Of a stretch of DNA of 12,772 bases, positions 6,826 through 12,772 are shown piece after piece. Source of the stretch: JAVJPJ01 sp040217295 (lineage in GTDB: Bacteria; Pseudomonadota; Alphaproteobacteria; Rhodobacterales; Rhodobacteraceae); the NCBI GenBank assembly GCA_964460185.1, contig CAYWTM010000099.1, positions 1 through 12,772 of the forward strand, read 5' to 3'. Position 1 is the stretch's first letter, and each line of letters starts with the position of its first letter. The notes under the pieces were generated by a model that saw nothing but the letters and a program-made list of their open reading frames with translations, made no database searches and had not been told where the DNA came from. The position numbers and the translations under genes are program-made.

Positions 6826-6847
6826 CGGTGGGGCGTCAGGGGGGCGA

Positions 6848-7810
6848 TCAGGTCAGGCTTGAATCGATGGCCTTGCAGGCGTCGACCAGACCTTTCACGG
6901 CGCTGACGGAATTGTCGAACATGGTCTGTTCGTCCTTGGTCAGCGTGATGTTGACGATCCGTTCGATCCCGCCTTTGCCGATGACCGTGGGCACGCCCAC
7001 ATACATGCCCTTCAGGCCGAATTCGCCGTCGCAATAGGCCGCGCAGGGAAGGACGCGCTTTTGATCCTTAAGATAGGCCTCGGCCATCTCGATGGCCGAC
7101 GTGGCAGGCGCGTAGAAGGCAGACCCGGTTTTCAGCAGGCCCACGATCTCGGCCCCGCCATCACGGGTGCGCTGCACGATCGCGTCCAGCTTTTCCTGCG
7201 TCGTCCACCCCATGTCGACGAGGTCGGGCAGCGGAATACCCGCCACGGTCGAATAGCGCACGGAGGGCACCATCGTGTCGCCATGCCCACCCAGAACGAA
7301 GGCTGTGACGTCTTTCATCGACACGTCGAATTCCTCGGCGAGGAAATGACGGAAGCGGGCGCTGTCCAGAACGCCGGCCATGCCGCACACCTTGTGGTGG
7401 GGCAGGCCGGAAAATTCGCGGAGCGCCCAGACCATCGCATCCAGCGGATTGGTGATGCAGATCACGAACGCGTCCGGCGCGTTGTCGCGGATGCCTTCAC
7501 CGACCGATTTCATGACTTTCAGGTTGATGCCCAGAAGGTCGTCGCGGCTCATCCCCGGTTTGCGGGGGACGCCTGCGGTCACGATGCACACGTCAGCGCC
7601 GGCGATATCGGCGTAGCTGTTGGTGCCCTTCAGTTTTGCATCGAATTTCTCGGACGGTCCGGATTCGGCGATGTCGAGCGCTTTGCCTTGCGGCGTGCCT
7701 TCGGCGATGTCGAACAGAACGACGTCGCCCAACTCCTTAAGCGCAACAAGATGGGCGAGTGTGCCCCCGATCTGTCCCGCGCCGATCAGCGCGATCTTGG
7801 GTCTGGCCAT
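6848..7810 (-). CDS. mdh: Malate dehydrogenase (NAD-dependent, LDH-like type)
   Basis: Oxidises (S)-malate to oxaloacetate with NAD in the TCA cycle. It also takes the malate made by the ethylmalonyl-CoA pathway encoded across the divergent region. The product is 320 residues. The Rossmann nucleotide-binding loop GAGQIGG is at 10-16 and the NAD-selecting acid Asp34 is in VVLFDIAEG. Substrate-binding arginines lie in VPRKPGMSRDD (Arg83, Arg89) and LDSARF (Arg152). The catalytic pair is Asp149 and His176 (GGHGDTMVP). The RBS AAGGA is about nine bases before the ATG. A strong terminator follows the gene. No copy of the suc/sdh operator palindrome is seen upstream, so mdh is probably controlled differently. 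Confidence 0.98.
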   Translation of the reverse strand: MARPKIALIGAGQIGGTLAHLVALKELGDVVLFDIAEGTPQGKALDIAESGPSEKFDAKLKGTNSYADIAGADVCIVTAGVPRKPGMSRDDLLGINLKVMKSVGEGIRDNAPDAFVICITNPLDAMVWALREFSGLPHHKVCGMAGVLDSARFRHFLAEEFDVSMKDVTAFVLGGHGDTMVPSVRYSTVAGIPLPDLVDMGWTTQEKLDAIVQRTRDGGAEIVGLLKTGSAFYAPATSAIEMAEAYLKDQKRVLPCAAYCDGEFGLKGMYVGVPTVIGKGGIERIVNITLTKDEQTMFDNSVSAVKGLVDACKAIDSSLT

Positions 7811-7847
7811 GTCAGCGGTCCTTGGTCCCTCGTTGATGATGGCGCGA

Positions 7848-7858
7848 GGGGTATCCCC
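7848..7858. promoter_or_regulatory. Short palindrome in the mdh leader
   Basis: GGGGTATCCCC, a palindrome around a central A/T, lies 38 bases upstream of the mdh start. It could be an operator or a small hairpin in the 5' untranslated region. No clear -35/-10 pair accompanies it. Confidence 0.2.
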
Positions 7859-7923
7859 AGATCAGCCCCGTTTGCAAGGGCAGGTGACGTGGCGGATAGC
7901 CTCAAGGCGCCCGATTCCCCGAA

Positions 7924-8262
7924 TTACAGCGGTTCGCCCGGGGCTGTAGGCACAAAGGTTTCAAAGTGTTGGCCCGACGCCATCAGGCATGTTGTTCCAT
8001 CGGCCGAGGTGACCGTGATCGTCCATGATCCGGTTTCGTCCGACGCGAAAACCTCGACGATCCGGTTGCTGGGCGCCAATCCGATGGACCGGACCGACTC
8101 GCCATATCGGGTGGCCAGCGTGTTGACGACCTGGTCGCGTTGTCCGCAGATCATGCTGTGCGACGGCTGGCCGAATGCCGCATAGCCCAGACCCACAAGA
8201 ACCGGACCCGCAAGAACCAGACCCTTCAGTCCGGGCAGACGTGCATTTTGCGCCTGTACCAT
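7924..8262 (-). CDS. Small membrane-anchored or exported hypothetical protein
   Basis: A 112-residue protein of a kind I recall as hypothetical in related alphaproteobacteria, without an assigned function. The N-terminus has a basic patch then a hydrophobic segment (about residues 11-30, rich in Gly, Leu and Val), a signal anchor or signal peptide. The remainder is a small domain with two cysteines: SMICGQRDQVVNTLATRYGE near the start and GSWTITVTSADGTTCL near the end. These could form a disulfide in the periplasm. The ATG at 8262 is chosen because AAAGG lies seven bases upstream and the protein starts directly with the anchor. The frame is open further upstream without a better RBS. It lies upstream of mdh in the same direction and divergent to mcl2. 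Confidence 0.72.
   Translation of the reverse strand: MVQAQNARLPGLKGLVLAGPVLVGLGYAAFGQPSHSMICGQRDQVVNTLATRYGESVRSIGLAPSNRIVEVFASDETGSWTITVTSADGTTCLMASGQHFETFVPTAPGEPL
8181..8225. repeat. Three imperfect 15-bp tandem units within the small hypothetical gene
   Basis: The units are CATAGCCCAGACCCA, CAAGAACCGGACCCG and CAAGAACCAGACCCT, in succession. On the minus strand they encode the Gly/Leu/Val repeats of the hydrophobic segment (GLVLAGPVLVGLGYA). The length is a multiple of three, so copy number could vary without breaking the frame. Confidence 0.55.
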
Positions 8263-8550
8263 CTTTCTGCCTTTCGATTGGCGCATCGGCACGCAGAGCC
8301 GGCCCCGATGCGACCGTCTCAAACCATCGTGCGCGCCCGAGCGAGGCCCGGTGGCACCGCATCAAGATGCCGGAAAACCGCTTAATTTTGGATGAAGGCC
8401 GTGATGACTTCTCTCATTTTCTTTCGCGATAGGCGCCTTTTGCGCAATTTTTATGCTGCGATGCGGCGCTACATCTTGCTTTCGGGGCAAACCTGTGGTC
8501 CCAAACGCGGCCAAGACATGCCGCGAGCCGCGCCGCGAAGGAGACCGCAG
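8263..8550. other. Divergent intergenic region between the two gene arms
   Basis: No convincing gene is seen in these 288 bases. They must hold the promoter for mcl2 (plus) and probably one for the hypothetical gene (minus). There is an AT-rich patch around 8381-8455. It includes the palindromes GGCGCC (8432-8437) and TTGCGCAA (8440-8447), followed by a run of T. The TTGCGCAA is loosely like the TTTGCAAA boxes I recall for short-chain acyl-CoA regulators but is not a match. No clear -35/-10 pair could be fixed. The mcl2 RBS GAAGGAG closes the region. Confidence 0.5.
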
Positions 8551-9417
8551 ATGGATGCCAGCGCCCGACCGTATCGATCCGTGCTTTACATTCCCGCGTC
8601 AAAGGACCGGGCCCTCGAAAAGGCGCGCAGCCTGCCCGTGGATGCGATCATCTTCGATCTCGAAGACGCCGTGGCCGCCGATGAAAAGGCCAATGGTCGC
8701 GCGCTCTTGTGTGATCGTCTGACCGATGGCGGCTATGGCCCCCGTGCGCAGATCGTTCGGATCAACGGGATGGATACCGAATGGGGGGGCGATGACCTGG
8801 ATCAACTGGCCGCGATCGGCCCGCAGGCGATTTTGTTGCCCAAGGTGAACGCGGCTGCTGATGTCGAAGCGGTTGCCGCGCGACTTGACAAGATCCCGGC
8901 CGCATCGGGCACCCGCATCTGGGCGATGATGGAAACGCCCGAAGGTGTATTGAACGCGGCCCGGATCGCCCGCGCGCCCCGCATGGCCGGGTTCGTCATG
9001 GGCACCAACGATCTGGCCAAGGAACTGGGCAGTCGCGGCCGCGCGGCCCTGGTCACATCGCTTCAGATGTGTCTGCTGGCGGCCCGCACCGCCGGGATCG
9101 TCTGTGTGGACGGCGTGTACAATGCCTTCAAGGATGACGCCGGTCTGCAGGCGGAATGCATTGAGGGCCGGGAATTCGGATTTGACGGCAAGACCCTCAT
9201 CCATCCCGCCCAAATCGCCATTGCCAATACCGTCTTCGGGCCGAGCGCCGAGGACATCGACCTTGCCCGCCGCCAGATCGCCGCCTTTGAAGAGGCGATC
9301 GCAGACGGCCAGGCGGTCGCCGTGGTGGATGGCAAGATCGTTGAAAACCTGCATGTGGACACAGCCCGCGCGACCCTCGCCCGGGCACGGGCCATTGCGG
9401 AACTGGAGGCTGCCTGA
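8551..9417 (+). CDS. mcl2: (3S)-malyl-CoA thioesterase (CitE/malyl-CoA lyase family)
   Basis: A 288-residue TIM-barrel protein of the HpcH/HpaI-CitE superfamily. In Rhodobacter sphaeroides the paralogue beside mch is Mcl2, which hydrolyses (3S)-malyl-CoA to malate and CoA. Together with malyl-CoA lyase it gives apparent malate synthase activity in the ethylmalonyl-CoA pathway. Visible motifs are RSVLYIPASK (9-18), IIFDLEDAV (33-41), VRINGMDTEW (69-78, Arg70), LLPKV (95-99), METPEGVLNA (127-136, metal ligand Glu128), MGTNDLAKEL (150-159, Asp154) and the CoA-site DGKTLIHPAQI (212-222). The start at 8551 has GGAG eight bases upstream; an upstream in-frame extension lacks family similarity. The stop overlaps the next gene (TGATG). 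It could instead be a malyl-CoA/methylmalyl-CoA lyase. Length and neighbours favour the thioesterase. Confidence 0.87.
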   Translation: MDASARPYRSVLYIPASKDRALEKARSLPVDAIIFDLEDAVAADEKANGRALLCDRLTDGGYGPRAQIVRINGMDTEWGGDDLDQLAAIGPQAILLPKVNAAADVEAVAARLDKIPAASGTRIWAMMETPEGVLNAARIARAPRMAGFVMGTNDLAKELGSRGRAALVTSLQMCLLAARTAGIVCVDGVYNAFKDDAGLQAECIEGREFGFDGKTLIHPAQIAIANTVFGPSAEDIDLARRQIAAFEEAIADGQAVAVVDGKIVENLHVDTARATLARARAIAELEAA

Positions 9418-9971
9418 TGGGCTATATTCTACTGATCGCGGGTGTCGCGTTATTCGCCGGGGCGCATTGGTTCAAACGCCTCGCCCCGGCACAGCGCTTG
9501 GCCATGGGCGACAAGGGCAAGGGCCTTGTGGCCCTGATCATGCTGGCGGGCATCATCTTGATGGTCATCGGCTATCGCGGCGCGGCCTTCGTCAACATCT
9601 GGTCGCCGCCCGCCTTTCTGACCCATGTCAACAACCTGCTGATGGTGCTGTCGTTCTGGCTGTTTGCGCTCAGCGCCGACAAGGGCACCTTTTCCGCCAG
9701 GATCCGGCACAAGCAGCTGACGGGCGTAAAGGTCTGGGCCGTGGCGCATTTGCTGGTCAATGGGGACCTCGCGTCGGTCATCCTGTTTGCCGGGCTGCTG
9801 GCCTGGGCCGTGGTGTCCGTGATCTTGATCAACAAGGCCGAACCCACCTGGACGCGCCCGACTGATGTGTCTGTCGCCGGGGACATCAAGGCGCTGGTGA
9901 TCGGTGTCGTGATCATGGCCATCGTGATGGGCATTCACTACTGGCTGGGCGTAGCCCCGTTCCCGACATGA
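9417..9971 (+). CDS. NnrU family integral membrane protein
   Basis: A 184-residue inner-membrane protein of the NnrU family. The family was named from a denitrification-linked gene and its biochemical role is unclear. Hydrophobic segments lie near residues 2-17, 37-53, 70-88, 118-138 and 156-177. The family-type stretch KVWAVAHLLVNGDLASVILF is at 105-124, followed by LLAW. The start overlaps the mcl2 stop by one base (TGATG) and the stop overlaps the next start (ATGA), so it is made with mcl2 and mch. The genome context here shows no denitrification genes. Confidence 0.9.
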   Translation: MGYILLIAGVALFAGAHWFKRLAPAQRLAMGDKGKGLVALIMLAGIILMVIGYRGAAFVNIWSPPAFLTHVNNLLMVLSFWLFALSADKGTFSARIRHKQLTGVKVWAVAHLLVNGDLASVILFAGLLAWAVVSVILINKAEPTWTRPTDVSVAGDIKALVIGVVIMAIVMGIHYWLGVAPFPT

Positions 9972-10174
9972 GCATGATCTATCGCCTCCTGACCGAAGAC
10001 GACACTTCGGCGTTTTGCCACAAGGTGTCCGAGGCCATCGCGAACGGGTGGGAGCTGTATGGCTCCCCCACCTATGCCTTCGACGCGGCCCGTGGCGTGA
10101 TGCGCTGCGGGCAGGCGGTGACCAAGCAGATCGACGCACCCTATTCACCCGAGATGAAGCTGGGGAAACAGTAA
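9968..10174 (+). CDS. DUF1737 small protein
   Basis: A 68-residue soluble protein matching the DUF1737 pattern: YRLLTEDDTSAFCHKVSEAI (5-24), GWELYGSPTYAF (27-38), and a C-terminal MRCGQAVTKQI. The function is unknown. The start overlaps the NnrU-family stop (ATGA) and its TAA overlaps the mch start (TAATG), so it is one link in a chain of coupled genes. It is small but well supported by family resemblance and by both overlaps. Confidence 0.88.
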   Translation: MSMIYRLLTEDDTSAFCHKVSEAIANGWELYGSPTYAFDAARGVMRCGQAVTKQIDAPYSPEMKLGKQ

Positions 10175-11211
10175 TGCCGGCAAAAACCAATGCAGGCCGC
10201 TTTTTCGAGGATTATCGGATCGGCGAGGTGATCGACCATGCAATCCCGCGCACGGTATCCGGTGGGGAAAGGGCGCTTTATCATGCGCTGTATCCGGCGC
10301 GACATGCGCTGCAGTCCTCGGATGAATTCGCACGTGCCTGCGGACTGGCGGCTGCGCCAATGGATGATCTGATCACCTTTCATACGGTGTTCGGGAAAAC
10401 CGTGCCCGATATTTCCCTGAACGCGGTGGCCAACCTGGGATATGCCGAGGGTCGGTTTCGGGAACCTGTTTGGCCCGGCGACACGTTGCACGCGCGATCG
10501 CAGGTGATCGGGCTCAAACAAAATTCCAACGGTCGGTCCGGTGTTGTCTACGTCCGGACCGAAGGCGTGAACCAGCATGGCCGGGTCGTTCTGGATTACG
10601 TGCGCTGGGTCATGGTGAAAAAGCACAGCGCCGACGCGCCCGCGCCCGACACCGTGGTGCCCGACCTGATGCCGGCGGTAGCCCCAGATACCTTGGTGAT
10701 CCCCAAATGCCTTGATTTCAAAGGGTATGATTTCGGTCTCGCGGGTGAACCGCACCGTTGGGGTGACTACGAAATCGGCGAGATTATCGACCATGTGGAC
10801 GGCGTGACCATCGAGGAGGCCGAACACATGATGGCCACCCGTATGTGGCAGAATACCTCCAAGGTGCATTTCGACGGAACCAACCGCGAAGACGGGCGGA
10901 GGTTGATCTATGGCGGGCATGTCATCAGCCTGGCCCGCGCGCTGAGTTTCAACGGCCTCGCCAATGCGCAGATGATCGTGGGGCTGAATGCCGGCGCGCA
11001 TGCCAACCCCTGTTTCGCCGGGGATACGGTGCGGGCATGGACCGAAGTCCTGGACAGGGCGGACATCGACGCACCCGGAGCGGGGGCCCTGCGCCTGAGG
11101 CTTGTGGCGATGAAGGATGGCGGAACCGTCGGGGCGTTGAGGGGGGGCGACGGCAAATACCTGCCTGATATCCTGCTCGACCTCGACTACTGGGCGCTGC
11201 TGCCGTTGTGA
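10174..11211 (+). CDS. mch: Mesaconyl-CoA hydratase (beta-methylmalyl-CoA dehydratase)
   Basis: Ethylmalonyl-CoA pathway enzyme that interconverts mesaconyl-C1-CoA and beta-methylmalyl-CoA, just before cleavage to glyoxylate and propionyl-CoA. The 345-residue product is a tandem MaoC/hot-dog protein. The first half starts GRFFEDYRIGEVIDHAIPRT (8-27). The second repeats the pattern as GDYEIGEIIDHVDGVTIEEA (197-216), followed by MWQNTSKVHFD (224-234). The length is close to the R. sphaeroides enzyme (about 343). The ATG at 10174 has GGGGA about seven bases upstream and overlaps the DUF1737 stop. It is the last gene of the mcl2 operon; no intrinsic terminator is evident after it. Confidence 0.93.
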   Translation: MPAKTNAGRFFEDYRIGEVIDHAIPRTVSGGERALYHALYPARHALQSSDEFARACGLAAAPMDDLITFHTVFGKTVPDISLNAVANLGYAEGRFREPVWPGDTLHARSQVIGLKQNSNGRSGVVYVRTEGVNQHGRVVLDYVRWVMVKKHSADAPAPDTVVPDLMPAVAPDTLVIPKCLDFKGYDFGLAGEPHRWGDYEIGEIIDHVDGVTIEEAEHMMATRMWQNTSKVHFDGTNREDGRRLIYGGHVISLARALSFNGLANAQMIVGLNAGAHANPCFAGDTVRAWTEVLDRADIDAPGAGALRLRLVAMKDGGTVGALRGGDGKYLPDILLDLDYWALLPL

Positions 11212-11382
11212 ACATCCGCCCACGCACGCGCAGCACGATCTGGGCCGCATCCCTTGAAATCATCGGGACCATCGACTTGAACCCGTGGCGACAGGCGCCT
11301 TTGCGCGAGGCGTCAAGGGCAACGGCGTGTGTTTCGGGCAAAACCGGAGGCCGTTGCGACGGGATCTGTGGCAATGCGGTTT

Positions 11383-11413
11383 CGTGATCACATGCTGGAA
11401 AAGTGTGATCACA
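11383..11413. promoter_or_regulatory. Paired palindromic operator upstream of sdhC
   Basis: CGTGATCACA (11383-11392, one mismatch from the palindrome) and TGTGATCACA (11404-11413) have centres 21 bp apart. The 11-bp spacer is A-rich (TGCTGGAAAAG). The arrangement copies the pair upstream of sucC in both core sequence and spacing, and it lies 132 bases before the sdhC start. A shared TCA-cycle regulator is inferred. Confidence 0.72.
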
Positions 11414-11435
11414 TAAACCGCATCTGCGGCGTTAA

Positions 11436-11451
11436 GACCCAAGATTGGGTC
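11436..11451. promoter_or_regulatory. Dyad downstream of the sdhC operator pair
   Basis: GACCCAA-GA-TTGGGTC forms 7-bp inverted repeats, 22 bp after the second operator palindrome. The tiny centre suits a protein-binding dyad better than an RNA hairpin. It may overlap the promoter or transcription start of sdh. Confidence 0.35.
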
Positions 11452-11545
11452 AAAATTGCTCTCCCTTGGAGGTGACAGCAATTCAAAACTTGCTATTCAT
11501 TACTGCATTGACCGCGAGTCCAAAGCGCAACCAAAGGTGTATGCC

Positions 11546-11929
11546 ATGGCCGATGTGAACCGGGGAAACCGACCGCTTTCCCCCCATCTCACGATTTACC
11601 GCCCGCAATTGAATTCGATCACTTCGATTTTTGTTCGGATCACGGGCAACGCGATGATCGTAGCAGCGATCCTTGTTGTATGGTGGCTGATGGCCGCAGC
11701 CAGCGGCCCCGATTATTTCGCGACCATCGACGGGCTGATCACCTCTTTTCTGGGTGACCTGGTGATGACCTTGTCGGTGCTCGGGCTATGGTATCATGCG
11801 TTGGGCGGTGTCCGGCACCTGATCTGGGACACCGGCCGGGCTTTGGACGTCGAGACGGCCGATAAACTGGGCTGGGGCATGATCGTCGGATCGGTCGTTC
11901 TCACACTGCTGACCCTTATCGCGATCTGA
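11546..11929 (+). CDS. sdhC: Succinate dehydrogenase cytochrome b556 subunit
   Basis: Large membrane anchor of complex II, holding heme b and part of the ubiquinone site. The product is 127 residues. It has the family signature RPLSPHLTIYRPQLNSITSI (9-28) and the heme-ligand motif YHALGGVRHLIWD (83-95), with His84 and His91 at the same positions as in E. coli SdhC. Three membrane segments lie near 36-52, 68-92 and 108-127. The ATG at 11546 is preceded by AAAGGTG. The frame is open upstream to a TTG at 11456, but that extension is not family-like. sdhD begins 15 bases after the stop. Confidence 0.96.
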   Translation: MADVNRGNRPLSPHLTIYRPQLNSITSIFVRITGNAMIVAAILVVWWLMAAASGPDYFATIDGLITSFLGDLVMTLSVLGLWYHALGGVRHLIWDTGRALDVETADKLGWGMIVGSVVLTLLTLIAI

Positions 11930-11944
11930 CGGAGGACACGGACA

Positions 11945-12316
11945 ATGGCCTATATGACAGACCGCAAACGGGTCGAAGGGCTGGGCTCGGCCCGCACTGG
12001 CACCGAACATCACTGGACGATGACGATCACCTCGGTCGCGCTTTTGTTGCTCACACCGTTCTTCTTGATCATTGTCGGGGGGCTCTTGGGGTCCTCGCAT
12101 GACCAGGTGGTAGGCAGCCTGTCGCGCCCCGTCCCTGCGCTTATCGTGGGGGCGTACCTTGTGGTGGGAATGCATCACATGCGTTTGGGCATGCAGGTGC
12201 TGATCGAAGATTACTTTGGTGGGACAAGCCGCAAGATCGGCCTGATTGCCACCACCATCCTGGCATACGGGATCGCCGCTGGCGGTGTCGTGGCCCTGGC
12301 GCAGATTGCACTTTGA
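11945..12316 (+). CDS. sdhD: Succinate dehydrogenase hydrophobic membrane anchor subunit
   Basis: Small membrane anchor of complex II. The product is 123 residues with three membrane segments near 27-49, 62-78 and 99-120. A HHMRLGMQVLIEDYF segment (77-91) corresponds to the heme/quinone region, where Asp89 and Tyr90 match the conserved Asp-Tyr of SdhD. A GGAGG ribosome-binding site is nine bases before the ATG, and sdhA begins seven bases after the stop. Confidence 0.95.
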   Translation: MAYMTDRKRVEGLGSARTGTEHHWTMTITSVALLLLTPFFLIIVGGLLGSSHDQVVGSLSRPVPALIVGAYLVVGMHHMRLGMQVLIEDYFGGTSRKIGLIATTILAYGIAAGGVVALAQIAL

Positions 12317-12323
12317 GGACACG

Positions 12324-12726
12324 ATGAAAGATACCGTTTCCCCCAGCTACGAATTGAATACTCATACCTATGACGTTGTTGTTGTCGGCGCCGGGGGCTC
12401 TGGCCTGCGCGCGACGCTCGGCATGGCGGAACAGGGCCTCAAGACGGCCTGCGTCAGCAAGGTTTTCCCGACGCGGTCGCACACCGTCGCAGCGCAGGGC
12501 GGCATCGCTGCCAGCCTCAGCAACATGGGCCCCGACCACTGGCACTGGCACATGTACGACACCGTCAAGGGGTCGGACTGGCTGGGCGATACCGACGCGA
12601 TGGAATACCTCGCGCGCGAGGCGCCGAAGGCGGTCTACGAACTGGAACATTACGGCGTGCCGTTTTCCCGCACCGAGGACGGCAAGATCTACCAGCGTCC
12701 CTTTGGCGGGCACACCACCCAGTTCG
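12324..12726 (+). CDS. sdhA: Succinate dehydrogenase flavoprotein subunit, 5' part only
   Basis: Catalytic FAD subunit of complex II, which oxidises succinate to fumarate. Only the first 134 codons of about 600 are present. The Rossmann FAD-binding motif VVVVGAGGSGL is at 18-28. The covalent FAD attachment histidine is His53 in RSHTVAAQGGI. YQRPFGGHTTQF (123-134) is the last genuine segment. The next expected residue is Gly, and the final genomic bases TTCG fit that, but the sequence then turns into adapter. The apparent continuation EIGRAHV is an artefact. The RBS is GAGGA before the ATG. sdhB is expected downstream but is not present in this window. Confidence 0.96.
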
Positions 12727-12772
12727 AGATCGGAAGAGCACACGTCTGAACTCCAGTCACTCCGGAGAATCT
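12727..12772 (+). other. Illumina TruSeq adapter and index (non-biological)
   Basis: The last 46 bases begin AGATCGGAAGAGC and continue with the rest of the TruSeq index-adapter sequence to 12760. They are followed by an 8-base index TCCGGAGA (12761-12768) and the first four bases (ATCT) of the next adapter segment. It replaces the expected sdhA codons. This is untrimmed sequencing adapter assembled onto the contig end. Confidence 0.98.

Larger units (their letters stand above)
11212..11545. other. mch-sdhC intergenic region
   Basis: In these 334 bases I see no gene, tRNA or convincing terminator. The first 170 bases (11212-11382) show nothing clear beyond GC-rich sequence. After that come the paired operator (11383-11413), a CCGCATCTGCGG inverted repeat (11418-11429) and a second dyad (11436-11451). 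About 95 bases of sdhC leader follow. An SD-like GGAGG at 11468-11472 has no usable start codon at a proper distance. The sdhC promoter must be in the second half, but no strong -35/-10 pair can be chosen. Confidence 0.6.

Noticed and set aside
8599..9354. Minus-strand open frame over mcl2
   Set aside because: Shadow of mcl2, which has clear active-site motifs on the plus strand.
10141..11250. Minus-strand open frame (369 codons) over mch
   Set aside because: Shadow of mch; no domain features.
11456..11545. N-terminal extension of SdhC from a TTG
   Set aside because: The SdhC family starts just before the RPLSPHLTIYRPQ motif; the 30 extra residues overlap the regulatory leader.
12141..12743. 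Minus-strand ORF starting MCSSDLE, and sdhA tail EIGRAHV
   Set aside because: Both ends are translated adapter sequence, not protein.
1..12772. CRISPR arrays, tRNA/rRNA genes, insertion sequences, prophage parts
   Set aside because: I saw no regularly spaced repeats, cloverleaf sequence, transposase motifs or terminal inverted repeats anywhere in the window.

Overview
The window comes from an alphaproteobacterium, most likely order Rhodobacterales (Rhodobacter/Roseobacter group). It has high GC, the proteins look alphaproteobacterial, and TCA-cycle genes (sucA, sucD, sucC, mdh, sdhCDA) sit beside two ethylmalonyl-CoA pathway genes (mcl2, mch). I recall the same neighbourhood from Rhodobacter sphaeroides. 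The genus cannot be read from this sequence.

Left arm, 1-8262, all minus strand. In transcription order it holds: a small exported or anchored hypothetical protein; mdh with a clear intrinsic terminator; pepT (tripeptidase) behind its own promoter-like sequence; sucC; a sulfotransferase-like gene; a secreted hypothetical; sucD; a DUF805 membrane protein; and the 5' part of sucA. sucC and sucD, usually adjacent, are separated by about 2 kb. That insert holds two well-supported accessory genes and two possible small ORFs, mostly joined by 4-base overlaps or very short gaps. DUF805 overlaps the sucA start by ATGA.

Right arm, 8551-12726, all plus strand. mcl2, an NnrU-family membrane protein, a DUF1737 protein and mch form a tightly overlapping operon. 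A 334-base gap follows, then sdhC, sdhD and the first 134 codons of sdhA. The arms diverge from 8263-8550.

Function. SucAB makes succinyl-CoA, SucCD converts it to succinate, succinate dehydrogenase makes fumarate and feeds electrons to quinone, and Mdh makes oxaloacetate. Mch and Mcl2 belong to the acetyl-CoA assimilation route that ends in malate and succinyl-CoA, so the two routes meet here.

Two observations stand out. First, a pair of TGTGATCACA palindromes exactly 21 bp apart lies about 110 bases before sucC, and a nearly identical pair with the same spacing lies about 130 bases before sdhC. This suggests one regulator controls both halves. Second, the last 46 bases are not genomic: they are an Illumina TruSeq adapter with an index, so sdhA ends artificially at 12726. 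I found no wholly new system. The least-described parts are the insert between sucC and sucD and the paired operators.
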